From Microcoleus sp036704825 (GTDB lineage Bacteria > Cyanobacteriota > Cyanobacteriia > Cyanobacteriales > Microcoleaceae), in the NCBI GenBank assembly GCA_036704825.1, contig JAUBSN010000011.1, forward strand, positions 55,345 through 119,344: a stretch of DNA of 64,000 nucleotides, in the 5' to 3' direction. Made by a program: the position numbers and the translations under genes. Under the pieces are notes generated by a model that did no database searches, was not told the origin of the DNA, and saw only the letters and a list, made by a program, of their open reading frames with translations. Below, in pieces: positions 53,925 through 62,657 of this stretch; within the stretch, counting starts at the first letter, position 1; each line of letters starts with the position of its first letter.

Positions 53925-55284
53925 TTCTCAAATCGAAAATAAAGGTAACATTCTATTAGTAGATGACCTGCCAGAAAATCTACAATTACTAAGCAATGCG
54001 CTCCTCAAACTCGGCTACACTGTTCGCAGCGTCACCAGCGGGCGGATGGCACTAAAAACGGTGAAGGTAAAGCGACCAGATGTGATACTTTTAGATGTTA
54101 AGATGCCTGAAATGGATGGTTATCAAGTCTGTAGAACTCTCAAAGCGGATGCAGATTTTAGCCACATTCCAGTGATTTTTATTAGTGCTTTAGATGATGT
54201 CTTCGACAAAGTAACCGCATTTGATTCAGGGGCTATAGACTACATCACCAAACCATTTCACGTCGAAGAAGTAGTGGCGCGTCTGGAAAATCAGTTAACC
54301 ATTCAACGCCAGCAACAGCTTCTGGAACAAGAAAATATTAAGCGCCGGGAAGCAGAAGAGGTACTTTATCAATCGAGGGCTTTACTGGCTAGTGTTTTGA
54401 ATAGTTCCCTTGATGGCATTGCGGCAATGCAGGCTGTTCGCAATACCGAAACAGGCGAGATTGAGGATTTTCGGTGTTTAGTCGTCAACCCCGTGATTGC
54501 TAGAGCTTTTAAAAGCAGTCGTGAAGAGATGATTGGCAAATTGGTACTAAAAAAGTTTTTGACTAATATCGATCCAGAACTATTTAATTGCTTCGTTAAT
54601 ATTGTCGAGACGGGGGAATCTTTAGAAGAGGATTTTTACTATGAATCAGGAAAATCTTGCTGGTTGCACTTCGTAGCAGTCAAGCTAGGAGATGGTTTTT
54701 CCATTACTATCCGTGATATTACCGCCCGCAAACAAATAGAATTGGCTCTCCAAGATGCCAATCAAAAATTAAAAGAACTGGCAAATCTAGATGGTTTGAC
54801 TCAGGTGGCTAACCGTCGCTGTTTCAACAATCGCCTTCAAACTGAATGGCAACGCCTAGCGCCAGAAAAGCAGCCACTTTCTCTAATTTTATTGGACGTT
54901 GATAAATTCAAATCCTATAACGACTACTACGGTCATCTGGCTGGGGATGATTGCTTGATTAGAATAGGGCAAAAATTACAAAAAGTAGTCCGTTGTCCCA
55001 CCGATTTAGCAGCGCGTTACGGTGGAGAAGAATTTGCGGTACTTCTGGCGAATACGGATTTAAAAGGAGGGATTAAGGTGGCACAAAACATTCAGCAAGG
55101 AATTCACGATCTGGCGATTCCCCATGCAGAATCTGACGTGAAGGAGATTGTCACAGTCAGTTTGGGTATTGCCTCACTCATACCCACCTTGGAAGTTCAA
55201 CCTGATACACTGATAGCCTGTGCAGACAAAGCTTTGTACGATGCTAAACAACAGGGGCGCGATCGCTGGAGTACAAATTGTTGA
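53914..55284 (+). CDS. REC-PAS-GGDEF diguanylate cyclase
   Basis: 456 aa. Receiver domain (about 12-125) with Asp61 (ILLDVKMPEMDGY) and KPF; coiled coil; PAS domain (about 155-275); GGDEF domain (about 285-453) with LANLDGLTQVANRR, LDVDKFKSYNDYYGH and active-site GGEEF (370-374). The residues at the RxxD inhibition site position are CPTD, so product inhibition through the usual I-site is not expected. Predicted to make c-di-GMP on phosphorylation by the overlapping MASE1 kinase. Confidence 0.93.
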   Translation: MNLNSQIENKGNILLVDDLPENLQLLSNALLKLGYTVRSVTSGRMALKTVKVKRPDVILLDVKMPEMDGYQVCRTLKADADFSHIPVIFISALDDVFDKVTAFDSGAIDYITKPFHVEEVVARLENQLTIQRQQQLLEQENIKRREAEEVLYQSRALLASVLNSSLDGIAAMQAVRNTETGEIEDFRCLVVNPVIARAFKSSREEMIGKLVLKKFLTNIDPELFNCFVNIVETGESLEEDFYYESGKSCWLHFVAVKLGDGFSITIRDITARKQIELALQDANQKLKELANLDGLTQVANRRCFNNRLQTEWQRLAPEKQPLSLILLDVDKFKSYNDYYGHLAGDDCLIRIGQKLQKVVRCPTDLAARYGGEEFAVLLANTDLKGGIKVAQNIQQGIHDLAIPHAESDVKEIVTVSLGIASLIPTLEVQPDTLIACADKALYDAKQQGRDRWSTNC

Positions 55285-55590
55285 AAAATCGGGGCGTTTT
55301 TTTGAGGAAGGGAGAATTATACCGTTAGACAAGACTTTTCGCCAGTTGTAATTCATCCTGGTTTTTTGTTGATAGTCAGATCGTCAAATTTTTGATAAGT
55401 AATACCAATTGGAAATATTCTTGCTACAATTACCAATCTTATACAAATTATCTTTGATTTGCACAACCCCCCGCCGGACACGGCAATGCCGTTTCCCTAC
55501 AGATGCTCGTCTTTAATTGATATTGAGCAAGATTTTTCATAATTAGTATAAGCTGTAGCTGGCGTTACAGATTAAGAGTGTAAATCCTAA
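55285..55590. other. gap between convergent genes
   Basis: 306 bp, with a perfect ACGGCATTGCCGT-type palindrome near 55479 and a CCGCCGGACACGGC run. No gene seen. Lies between two convergent transcription units. Confidence 0.45.
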
Positions 55591-57213
55591 TTAAATATCT
55601 AAACCGATGACTGTTAAATCTGGAGGATGTTCGACAACAAACTGGTAATATAACTCTTGCTTTGCTTGTGGCGGCAGAGACATTACCCATTCTAGCAGTC
55701 CCATTTCACCTGCGACTATCTTCGGATTAGTGAGAGTCGATCGCACTTTAATTTGTTCATTGCGGCTGACTGGCAATTGCTCTTTAAGTGTCAGGTGTAT
55801 CTGCACCTGATGCAAGTTTGTCACATTTAAGCGATAAGCGTAACTCGTGCGCCGCTGCTGGCCGATCAGTTTTTTATCTACTTGTCTTTCCACTAATTCC
55901 CGCTCTATTTTTAGCCCTTCATCTATTCCTAAATTCAGTTTAAATTCTTCACCAGGCGAAACATTATCCAATTTTACGATACCGACAAAAGTGTTGTCGC
56001 GAAAGATATTTGCTTTACCGGGAAGCAGAGTTGCGCCTGTCAGCGGATTCACAACAACTGCTTGCAAATAAGCAAAACTGACTAAACGCGGAACGGCAAT
56101 ATATTCAGGTTTAAACGGATAATTTTCGCTGAAAATCGTCACTTTGTGCGGTGTGCCGTCGCTGGGAATCTTGGTACTTCCGCCTACTTGAAATGAGACT
56201 GTACCGCCTTCTCTGGATAGTTGGGCTGTGGCTATTTGAGCTGCTAGGGGCGCTCGTGTTACGGAGCGTGAACTGCCTCCTGCAAAACCTTCAGATAATA
56301 CCTCTTCTAGGTCTAAAAAATCATCCTCTGATGAACCCCTACCCAAAAATTGCTCTGGCTCAGTTTTATCGATATACCAAGGTTCTAGTTTTGGTGGGAG
56401 AGTTCCCATTCCCGGCTTTGCTGTGGATAAAGTCAGCGCTACTCCAGTCCAATCTTCGCCTGTATTTTGATTGACTTTGGCTAGGTAATTGAGATTAATT
56501 TGGTTGTTGGTAGTGTTGACTCGCAAGTCGTAAAGGGGAGTCCAAGATGCTCGCTTTACTACATAGGAAACTTTGAGTTCAAAGTTGCCGCTGCCGCTTG
56601 GCTCTATGGCGACAATGATGTTAAAACTTTGCTGGGAATGGGGAGTCTTTACTTGTCGTAACTTCTGCTGTAAAGCTTCTATTTGCTTGTCTAATTCGTG
56701 CTGTTGTCTTTCGTGCTGCGCGATCGCGCTTACATATTTTAGGTAATTGGTTCCTAAAAAGTTGAGCAATTCACCAGTTTCGTTTAAACCTACCTGCTGT
56801 TTGGCGATGCTGCTGGAAAAGAAACCGACGCTTTTTTCGCTCAAACCTTCCACAAATTTGAGCTGAATTTTTCGGGCGGTTATTTTGTCGTTAATTGCCC
56901 GTTTTTGAGTTTCTAATTCTTGGATTTGTTGGGTTAATTCCGCGATGCGATCGCCCACAGGTTCGCTGCTAAACACTCTTTCGGTTCGCACTCCCAGCAA
57001 TCGCACTGCAACTGTACCCGCACCCGTGGCCCTGACTGACTCTGTTTCGAGGGTTGCCGGTACAGAGGCGATCGCCAATTCCCGTTCGTTTCCCGTCAAA
57101 GCGACTGTACCGCGCCGCGTCACCAAAGCGCGATCGGTGTAAACTGTAACTTCTGATATGCTAGTGTCTAGCGTTTTGATGGTATCAGAATTAAGGATTT
57201 CTGAGTCAGTCAT
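55591..57213 (-). CDS. mucoidy inhibitor MuiA family protein (DUF4140-DUF4139)
   Basis: 540 aa. The N-terminal DUF4140 region (SEVTVYTDRALVTRRGTVAL...VRLLGVRTERVFSSEP) runs into a coiled coil (about 85-205). The DUF4139 beta-rich region follows (SYVVKRASWTPLYDLRVNTTNNQINLNYLAKVNQNTGEDWTGVALTLSTAKP ... YLQAVVVNPLTGATLLPGKANIFRDNTFVG). No signal peptide. Family members affect capsule or envelope phenotypes; the mechanism is unknown. Start ATG 57213 chosen as the first in frame near a GGAGCAACTGGCA leader. Confidence 0.85.
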   Translation of the reverse strand: MTDSEILNSDTIKTLDTSISEVTVYTDRALVTRRGTVALTGNERELAIASVPATLETESVRATGAGTVAVRLLGVRTERVFSSEPVGDRIAELTQQIQELETQKRAINDKITARKIQLKFVEGLSEKSVGFFSSSIAKQQVGLNETGELLNFLGTNYLKYVSAIAQHERQQHELDKQIEALQQKLRQVKTPHSQQSFNIIVAIEPSGSGNFELKVSYVVKRASWTPLYDLRVNTTNNQINLNYLAKVNQNTGEDWTGVALTLSTAKPGMGTLPPKLEPWYIDKTEPEQFLGRGSSEDDFLDLEEVLSEGFAGGSSRSVTRAPLAAQIATAQLSREGGTVSFQVGGSTKIPSDGTPHKVTIFSENYPFKPEYIAVPRLVSFAYLQAVVVNPLTGATLLPGKANIFRDNTFVGIVKLDNVSPGEEFKLNLGIDEGLKIERELVERQVDKKLIGQQRRTSYAYRLNVTNLHQVQIHLTLKEQLPVSRNEQIKVRSTLTNPKIVAGEMGLLEWVMSLPPQAKQELYYQFVVEHPPDLTVIGLDI

Positions 57214-57276
57214 TGCCAGTTGCTCCTATGTAATAACTGTTTAGTCGATCGAGCATTGTTCAAAGTAGTTTATCGA

Positions 57277-57876
57277 TCAATTTTCCCGATCGCCCATTCC
57301 TCTAGAAAACTCCTCAAGCGCATCCAATGGCGAAGCAAACAAAATGCAGCGTTTAAGCAAAGACAAGTCTAACTCCGGCAGTATTTCGCTGCTAGCAATG
57401 CGATCGTAACCTTCCTCTCGCAGATGGTAAAGCTCTAAAGTGCCATCTTCCCAAAACCAGACTTCCGGTACTCCCATCAGTCGGTATTTCTGAAGTTTAA
57501 TCGGACTACCGCTAGTAATGACTACCTCAATACACAAATCGGGAACATCTTTATCTGTTCCGAAACAATAAGACAAATCAGCCTGATACTCGACTTTCCC
57601 CTCAACAATTTGACTGTAACTGCCACTCGGAAAAAATTGTATTCTATTAAATTGAAAAAAATTTATCAGTAGCGCTGCAATCAGACATCTAGTTGCCTCG
57701 TGAGGTTTACTAATTCCCGCAATTTCTAGAACTCCATCACAATAAAATAAGCGTACATTCGGTACGTCTTCAAAGCCAGCTTGAATTGCCTTGAATTGAT
57801 GCCATGTCAAACCGCGCCAAGTGAAACGCTGTTCGGCTGCAGGAGAAGTTGTTGGATTGTCTATAGTTTGAACCAT
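57277..57876 (-). CDS. Uma2 family (DUF820) putative nuclease
   Basis: 199 aa from ATG 57876. The frame continues upstream to 58077 but overlaps metF and has no homology. WRGLTWHQFKAIQAGFEDVPNVRLFYCDGVLEI, then PDLCIEVVITSGSPIKLQKYRLMGVPEVWFWE supplies the Asp, Glu and Lys of a PD-(D/E)XK-like site. Uma2 proteins are very abundant in filamentous cyanobacteria; their physiological role is unclear. Confidence 0.85.
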   Translation of the reverse strand: MVQTIDNPTTSPAAEQRFTWRGLTWHQFKAIQAGFEDVPNVRLFYCDGVLEIAGISKPHEATRCLIAALLINFFQFNRIQFFPSGSYSQIVEGKVEYQADLSYCFGTDKDVPDLCIEVVITSGSPIKLQKYRLMGVPEVWFWEDGTLELYHLREEGYDRIASSEILPELDLSLLKRCILFASPLDALEEFSRGMGDREN

Positions 57877-57989
57877 GACTGTCCTGTTGATGTTCAAAAG
57901 GGTAGCGCGGCGGTGGGCGGGTTTACGAGTTTGCGAAATCCCTAGTTTTAGCCATTGATAATCGGTAAAACCCGCCCCTACGTTTAATC

Positions 57990-58880
57990 TTAGCTCAGAG
58001 GCTCGATTCCTGCCAAATCCAAAATTTGAGGAATTAAATCTTCTCGTTTGACGGCCATCATGTGAACTCCTTGACAAATCTGCCGCGCTAGCTTGACTTG
58101 TTCGGCGGCAATTTTTATGCCTTCCTGCAGTGGTTCTGGAGCTTTAGCCAAACGGTCGATCGTCTCTTGCGGAATGTGAACTCCCGGCACGTATTTTTTA
58201 ATAAATTCAGCATTTTTAGCTGATTTAAACAGAAAGATTCCTGCTAAAATTGGTTTGTTGCAGCCAGCAGCAATATTGTGCATAAACTTATCTAAAAGTT
58301 CAAAGTCTGTAATTAATTGACTCTGAAAAAACTGTGCTCCAGCCTCTACTTTTTTCTCAAATCGACTTTGCAAACCAGACCAACTGGGGCATTGCGGATC
58401 GACGGCAGCACCGACAAATAAATCGGTAACTCCGTCTGTCAAAGGTTTGTCGTTCCAGTCTTGGCCGCCGTTCATTTTTTGAATGACTTGCAACAGCCGA
58501 ACAGATTCCAAGTCGAATACACTTTTTGCTTTAGGATGGTCGCCCGCTTTGACGGGATCGCCTGTAAGTGCTAATACATTGCGAATGCCTAAAGCGTGGG
58601 CTCCCATGAGATCGGCTTGCAGGCCAATTTGATTGCGATCGCGACAAGCAACTTGACAAATTGGCTCAATTCCGTGCTGCACTAAAATCGCCGAAACTGC
58701 TAGGGGACACATTCGCAACACTGCGCGACTCCCGTCGGTGATATTAATGGCGTGCACTCTGTTTTTGAGGCGTTGGGCCATTTGAATTGTGTGAGTTATG
58801 TCGCCACCTTTTGGCGGGGCAACTTCGGCGGTAATTATAAATTCTCCGGGGGTGGTGCAGGCTGTGCGAAAACGGTTCAT
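57990..58880 (-). CDS. metF: methylenetetrahydrofolate reductase
   Basis: 296 aa. FAD-dependent TIM barrel that reduces 5,10-methylene-THF to 5-methyl-THF for methionine synthesis. Visible: FIITAEVAPPKGGDITHTIQMAQRL, HAINITDGSRAVLRM, GIRNVLALTGDPV, and GAQFFQSQLITDFELLDKFM. The usual Glu (AEVAPPKG) and Asp residues are in place. Start ATG 58880. Between it and trpS lies a block of tandem repeats. Confidence 0.93.
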   Translation of the reverse strand: MNRFRTACTTPGEFIITAEVAPPKGGDITHTIQMAQRLKNRVHAINITDGSRAVLRMCPLAVSAILVQHGIEPICQVACRDRNQIGLQADLMGAHALGIRNVLALTGDPVKAGDHPKAKSVFDLESVRLLQVIQKMNGGQDWNDKPLTDGVTDLFVGAAVDPQCPSWSGLQSRFEKKVEAGAQFFQSQLITDFELLDKFMHNIAAGCNKPILAGIFLFKSAKNAEFIKKYVPGVHIPQETIDRLAKAPEPLQEGIKIAAEQVKLARQICQGVHMMAVKREDLIPQILDLAGIEPLS

Positions 58881-58912
58881 GATTATTTGTTATTGGGCAG
58901 TTGGCAGTTGGC

Positions 58913-59000
58913 AGGAAAGCAGTTGGCATTTGGCAGGAAAGCAGTTGGCATTTGGCAGGAAAGCAGTTGGCATTTGGCAGGAAAGCAGTTGGCATTTGGC
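58913..59000. repeat. four perfect tandem copies of a 22-bp unit
   Basis: AGGAAAGCAGTTGGCATTTGGC repeated exactly four times (58913-58934, 58935-58956, 58957-58978, 58979-59000), directly upstream of metF. Preceded by GGCAGTT heptamer runs. Confidence 0.92.
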
Positions 59001-59008
59001 AGTTACTA

Positions 59009-59091
59009 CTAATCACTAATCACTAATCACAACTAATAATTACTCCTGACTCCTGACTCCTGACTTCTGACTCCTGACTACTGACTACTGA
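59009..59091. repeat. STRR tract (ATCACTA and GACTCCT heptamers)
   Basis: TAATCAC x3, then GACTCCT/GACTTCT/GACTACT x7, ending at the trpS stop codon. Confidence 0.85.
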
Positions 59092-60102
59092 CTAATTAGG
59101 TAAAGAATAACCGAAAGCTGTCTTCACCTTAGTTAGAGTTTGATTAGCAATAGCTTCTGCTTGTTCTCTTCCGCGACGCAGTACAGACTCTAAATATCCC
59201 GGATCGTCCATTATTGCCTTGTATTTATCCTGAATTGGTTTGAGGGCATTAATTGTCGTCTCTGTCAGCAAGGGTTTAAAATCTCCCCAACCCATATTTT
59301 CACACTCCGCTGCTACTTCTTCCTTAGATTTGCCGGAAAGCAGGAGATAAAGTGTCAGCAAATTTCTAGCTTCGGGGCGCTCGGGGTCGTCAAAAGTCAA
59401 ACCCCGCACGGCATCTGTTTTGCAGCGCTTGATTTTTTTGGCGATCGTATCTGGCGAATCCAATAAATTAATTCGACTTTGTTCGGAAGGGTCAGATTTC
59501 GACATTTTGCGGGTGCCGTCAGTCAGACTCATCACCCTCGCACCGTCAGTCCGAATTAACGGTTCGGGAAGTTTCAAGACTGGCTTTTCGGGTGTGCCGA
59601 ATTGGTGATTTAATCTGATGACAATATCGCGGGTGAGTTCCAAATGCTGTTTTTGGTCTTCTCCAACTGGCACTTTGTCGGCATCGTAAAGCAAAATGTC
59701 TGCTGCCATTAACACGGGATAATTTAGCAAGCCTGCATTGACATTTTCGCCTTGTTTAACTGCTTTTTCTTTAAACTGAATCATATCTTCGAGCCAGTTA
59801 ATCGGCGTAATGCAGTTTAGCAGCCATGCTAGTTCTGTGTGCGCCGAGACGTGGGATTGCACGAAAATAGTAGAATATTCTAAATCGATGCCGCAAGCTA
59901 AATAGAGCGCTGCGATCGTGTAAGTGTCGGAGGCTAGAGTTGCTGGATTGTGCGGTGCGGTAATTGCGTGCAAATCGACTACGCAGAAATAATTTTCGTA
60001 CTGACTTTGACCTTCTACCCAGTTGCGAATGGCACCGAGATAATTGCCGAGGTGAAGATTGCCGGTTGGCTGAACTCCAGAAAGAACGCGCTGTTTGCCC
60101 AT
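59092..60102 (-). CDS. trpS: tryptophanyl-tRNA synthetase
   Basis: 336 aa. Class I synthetase with HIGH-like PTGNLHLGNYLGAI (residues 12-25) and KMSKS in TRKMSKSDPSEQSRI. NLTLYLLLSG-type C-terminal helices are present. Normal length for bacterial TrpRS. Start ATG 60102 follows TCTTTCCTC with a modest SD on the minus strand. Flanked on both sides by heptamer repeats. Confidence 0.95.
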   Translation of the reverse strand: MGKQRVLSGVQPTGNLHLGNYLGAIRNWVEGQSQYENYFCVVDLHAITAPHNPATLASDTYTIAALYLACGIDLEYSTIFVQSHVSAHTELAWLLNCITPINWLEDMIQFKEKAVKQGENVNAGLLNYPVLMAADILLYDADKVPVGEDQKQHLELTRDIVIRLNHQFGTPEKPVLKLPEPLIRTDGARVMSLTDGTRKMSKSDPSEQSRINLLDSPDTIAKKIKRCKTDAVRGLTFDDPERPEARNLLTLYLLLSGKSKEEVAAECENMGWGDFKPLLTETTINALKPIQDKYKAIMDDPGYLESVLRRGREQAEAIANQTLTKVKTAFGYSLPN

Positions 60103-60177
60103 GAGGAAAGAATAGAATTGAACTCACATTTCTATATTGACACGTTATTTCAATTTCAGAGCCTCTAATTTTCTGGC

Positions 60178-60236
60178 GGTTGACTGCTGACTGTTGACTG
60201 CTGACTGTTGACTGTTGACTGCTGACAACTGACTAA
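60178..60236. repeat. STRR tract (TTGACTGC / TGACTGT)
   Basis: GACTGCT/GACTGTT heptamers filling the gap between trpS and the HlyD gene. Confidence 0.85.
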
Positions 60237-61352
60237 TTACCAATCTGTCAGCAACCTTGCTTTCCGCAAAACAAATGTCAGAACAGTTTCTTGACCGGTA
60301 ATAATATCGGCTCTGCCTTCCATTCCCGATTGAATCGAATACTGGCGCGGCACATTAGCCTGGGAGTTTCCGAAGAATTGGCCGTTGGCGGATTTGAGTT
60401 TTGTTAAATAAGTTTGTTCGGGCTTAATTGCAACTTCGTAATAAGCTGTACCTAAATTATTAGCGGGATTTTGAGGGGCGATCGCATCTGGGGCGATTTC
60501 GCTGACCGTTCCTTTTAATGTGCCGTAATCGGGGAAAGGCAAAGCCGAAATCCTGATCTGTACGGGTTGGCCGATTTGGATGCGGGCGATGTCTTGGGAT
60601 GCCACCTTGGCTTTGACTACCAGGGGTACGTCGCTGGGGACGATTTGAGCGATCGCGCTGCCGGCTTGTACGGTTTGACCAGTATTTCGTACTTCCAATC
60701 TGAGAATTGTACCATCCGTGGGCGTGCGGATCACGCTATTTTCGATTTTTAAGTCAATTTGATCTAGTTGTTTTTTAGCTTGAATTAATTGTTGTTGAAT
60801 GGACGATTGCTTGACTAGCAAAACCCGCCGACTTCGGCCGAATCTTTCGGCGACATCTGGCAGCGATGCGGCGAATTTTACTAAAGCGGATTCGATTAAT
60901 TCCTGTTGGGTGGAACTTTCACTTTGGATGCTTTTAAATTGGGCGCTGGCCAAAATTTGATTTTCTAAGTCGCGCAGTTGCTGGTTGATTTGCTGTACTG
61001 CTGGTTGAGACTGATTAATTATTTCTTCTAACTGTTTTTTTTGAGCGCCCAAACGCGAAGCGTCTACAACTGCGATCGCATCTCCTTCTTTCACAGTCTG
61101 ATTCTCGCTGACAGCAATGCTTTCGACGGTTCCTTCGGTGGCTGCTTGCACGACGCGCACTTCTCCGGCCGGACGGACGATCGCGTCTGCTTTGACTGTA
61201 GCGCTGTATTTGGTGACGCTAGCAAGGGCGATCGCCCCGCCAAAGGTCGCCACCATCAAAATGCCCCCCAAAGTCGTCCAGCGGCTGACAGGGGGCAAAA
61301 ACTGGTCGTTATCAAAGGTTTCAGCGGGTGCGGTTTCGGGAGTGAGAGACAT
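60237..61352 (-). CDS. HlyD-type membrane fusion (adaptor) protein
   Basis: 371 aa. Short cytoplasmic N-terminus, one TM (about 27-47; TLGGILMVATFGGAIALASV), biotinyl-lipoyl half-motif (ATEGTVESIAVSENQTVKEGDAIAVVDASRL), a coiled-coil hairpin (about 105-205), the second lipoyl half (IRTPTDGTILRLEVRNTGQTVQAGSAIAQIVP) and a beta-barrel with FVLRKARLLTDW at the end. Such adaptors work with an ABC exporter, often of GG-leader peptides; no ABC gene is in the window. It is divergent from two GG-leader peptide genes 334 bp away. Confidence 0.88.
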   Translation of the reverse strand: MSLTPETAPAETFDNDQFLPPVSRWTTLGGILMVATFGGAIALASVTKYSATVKADAIVRPAGEVRVVQAATEGTVESIAVSENQTVKEGDAIAVVDASRLGAQKKQLEEIINQSQPAVQQINQQLRDLENQILASAQFKSIQSESSTQQELIESALVKFAASLPDVAERFGRSRRVLLVKQSSIQQQLIQAKKQLDQIDLKIENSVIRTPTDGTILRLEVRNTGQTVQAGSAIAQIVPSDVPLVVKAKVASQDIARIQIGQPVQIRISALPFPDYGTLKGTVSEIAPDAIAPQNPANNLGTAYYEVAIKPEQTYLTKLKSANGQFFGNSQANVPRQYSIQSGMEGRADIITGQETVLTFVLRKARLLTDW

Positions 61353-61686
61353 GGCGGCTGGGGGAGAGGGGAATAGTTTGGAGTTTTGAGTTTTGAGTTG
61401 GGCGAGAGGCAGAGATCGCTGATTTGTTTTGTCACCTTTACTCTCACCTTTCCGGAAACAAAGAATAGGTTTAGAAGTCTAAATCAAAATTCACAGGGTC
61501 AAGGTAAAAATCCGCACAGCTTTGCCGTTCCCACCCACAAACTTCGCCAAATATCAAGAGGAGTGAAGCCAGAGGGAGACTGTCATGAAAATACGGCGTT
61601 TCCGCCATGAGTTTTGGCACTGTTACCGGGTTTTTCCTGTATGCGTAGGTAGTAAGTAAGTACATAGCTATTAATAGGAGTTATTT
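61353..61686. other. divergent promoter region between HlyD gene and peptide 1
   Basis: 334 bp with no supported ORF. AGGAG (about 61676-61680) is the ribosome binding site of peptide 1. The remainder carries no obvious repeat. Confidence 0.45.
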
Positions 61687-61896
61687 ATGTCAGAAAATCA
61701 ACAAGGTTCACTCTTCATCGAACTCACCGATGGAGAATCTGCTACTGTCAGCGGTGGCAGCATTACCAGCGGTAACAGCAGCGGCGGTAACAGCAGCAGC
61801 GATGACCTGAATATGCTGTTTTTCCTGCCGCAGCCGAACCAGCTTTATCTGTACGATCCGAACAGCCATCGCCCTTACAAAACCCTAGTGGTTTAG
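61687..61896 (+). CDS. double-glycine leader peptide precursor 1
   Basis: 69 aa. Leader of 24 residues with S-L-F-x-E-L-T-x-x-E-S-A-x-V-x-G-G ending at Gly23-Gly24 (MSENQQGSLFIELTDGESAT...), then a 45-residue core: Ser/Gly/Asn-rich start, DDLNMLFFLPQPNQLYLYDPN in the middle, and RPYKTLVV end. No Cys. The leader matches that of the second gene nearly exactly while the core is unrelated, the usual sign of a common processing/export machine with different cargo. Strong SD (AGGAG). Confidence 0.82.
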   Translation: MSENQQGSLFIELTDGESATVSGGSITSGNSSGGNSSSDDLNMLFFLPQPNQLYLYDPNSHRPYKTLVV

Positions 61897-62065
61897 ATAG
61901 CTGAGTCAGGTTGTGCGATCGGAATGAATTTGGAAAATATCTCAGTAATATTCCGGAACTCGCACAGCACTTCAAGGACTATTAGTTAGTAATTACACGA
62001 GGCTGTAGAGATTTATAAAATTTCTAGTTCTCGTTCAATCTTATCAAGTTAAATGGAGTCAAATC

Positions 62066-62254
62066 ATGCAAGAAACCAAGGAAACTTCACTGTTTGCTGA
62101 ACTTACCCCTGAAGAATCAGCTAGCGTCAACGGCGGTTACTATTATGCCAATTATAGCGACAACTGTTACCGTACTCAGCGGCGCAGTTGGGTCGTGTAC
62201 CGCCGGAATTGCGACGGTTCCTTCAGAAGAGTAGTCCGCTACTCTTACTCCTAA
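62066..62254 (+). CDS. double-glycine leader peptide precursor 2 (cationic core)
   Basis: 62 aa. 24-residue leader MQETKETSLFAELTPEESAS... ending in Gly-Gly, then a 38-residue core beginning YYYANYSDNCYRTQRRSWVV. The core has two Cys, eight Arg, several Tyr/Trp and only two acidic residues (net about +6), so it could be a membrane-active or disulfide-bonded peptide. GGAG eight bases before the ATG. A clean terminator 45 bp downstream. 169 bp after peptide 1, so probably the same transcript. Confidence 0.85.
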   Translation: MQETKETSLFAELTPEESASVNGGYYYANYSDNCYRTQRRSWVVYRRNCDGSFRRVVRYSYS

Positions 62255-62299
62255 AGTTTAGTGATGTCAATTCAGCTCGATATATTGATGTGAATTAAT

Positions 62300-62332
62300 A
62301 AAGCACCCATAAACTTATGGGTGCTTTGTTAT
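62300..62332 (+). terminator. terminator after peptide 2
   Basis: AAAGCACCCATA-AACT-TATGGGTGCTTT followed by GTTATATT; 12-bp stem. Confidence 0.85.
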
Positions 62333-62657
62333 ATTCATTGCGTAAGTCCTACAGCATAAATTTCAGAACTTTCGGGGTCTGCTGAAATTTTGATGAATTA
62401 GGGTTTGCAAGTTTTAAAACATCTTTCAAATCCCGATATTTTTTATATTTTTTAGTCTATATAACTAATAAGCTGAAAGCGAATTAATCTCGATCGGCAC
62501 TAATCTATAAACCGAGAACAGCTATTGATATCAAATCCGGTAGCATTGGAATTAATATTAACCACAGTCCTCTATCTTTGCTATGTACCTCACTTACCTA
62601 AAAATGCTGTATCATGTTTAGTCTAAGAAAACCTTAATTTTTAACTTATTGCTTCAG
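62333..62657. other. AT-rich gap with one family C end
   Basis: TATCAAATCCGGTAGCATTGG at 62529-62549 matches the left end of family C. No right end or gene seen. It is the 3' region of the convergent DUF5829 gene. Confidence 0.45.

Noticed and set aside
57877..58077. N-terminal extension of the Uma2 gene
   Set aside because: Overlaps metF, lacks similarity, and a good ATG with the family N-terminus lies at 57876.
58913..59000. CRISPR array at the 22-bp repeats
   Set aside because: Units are directly adjacent with no spacers.
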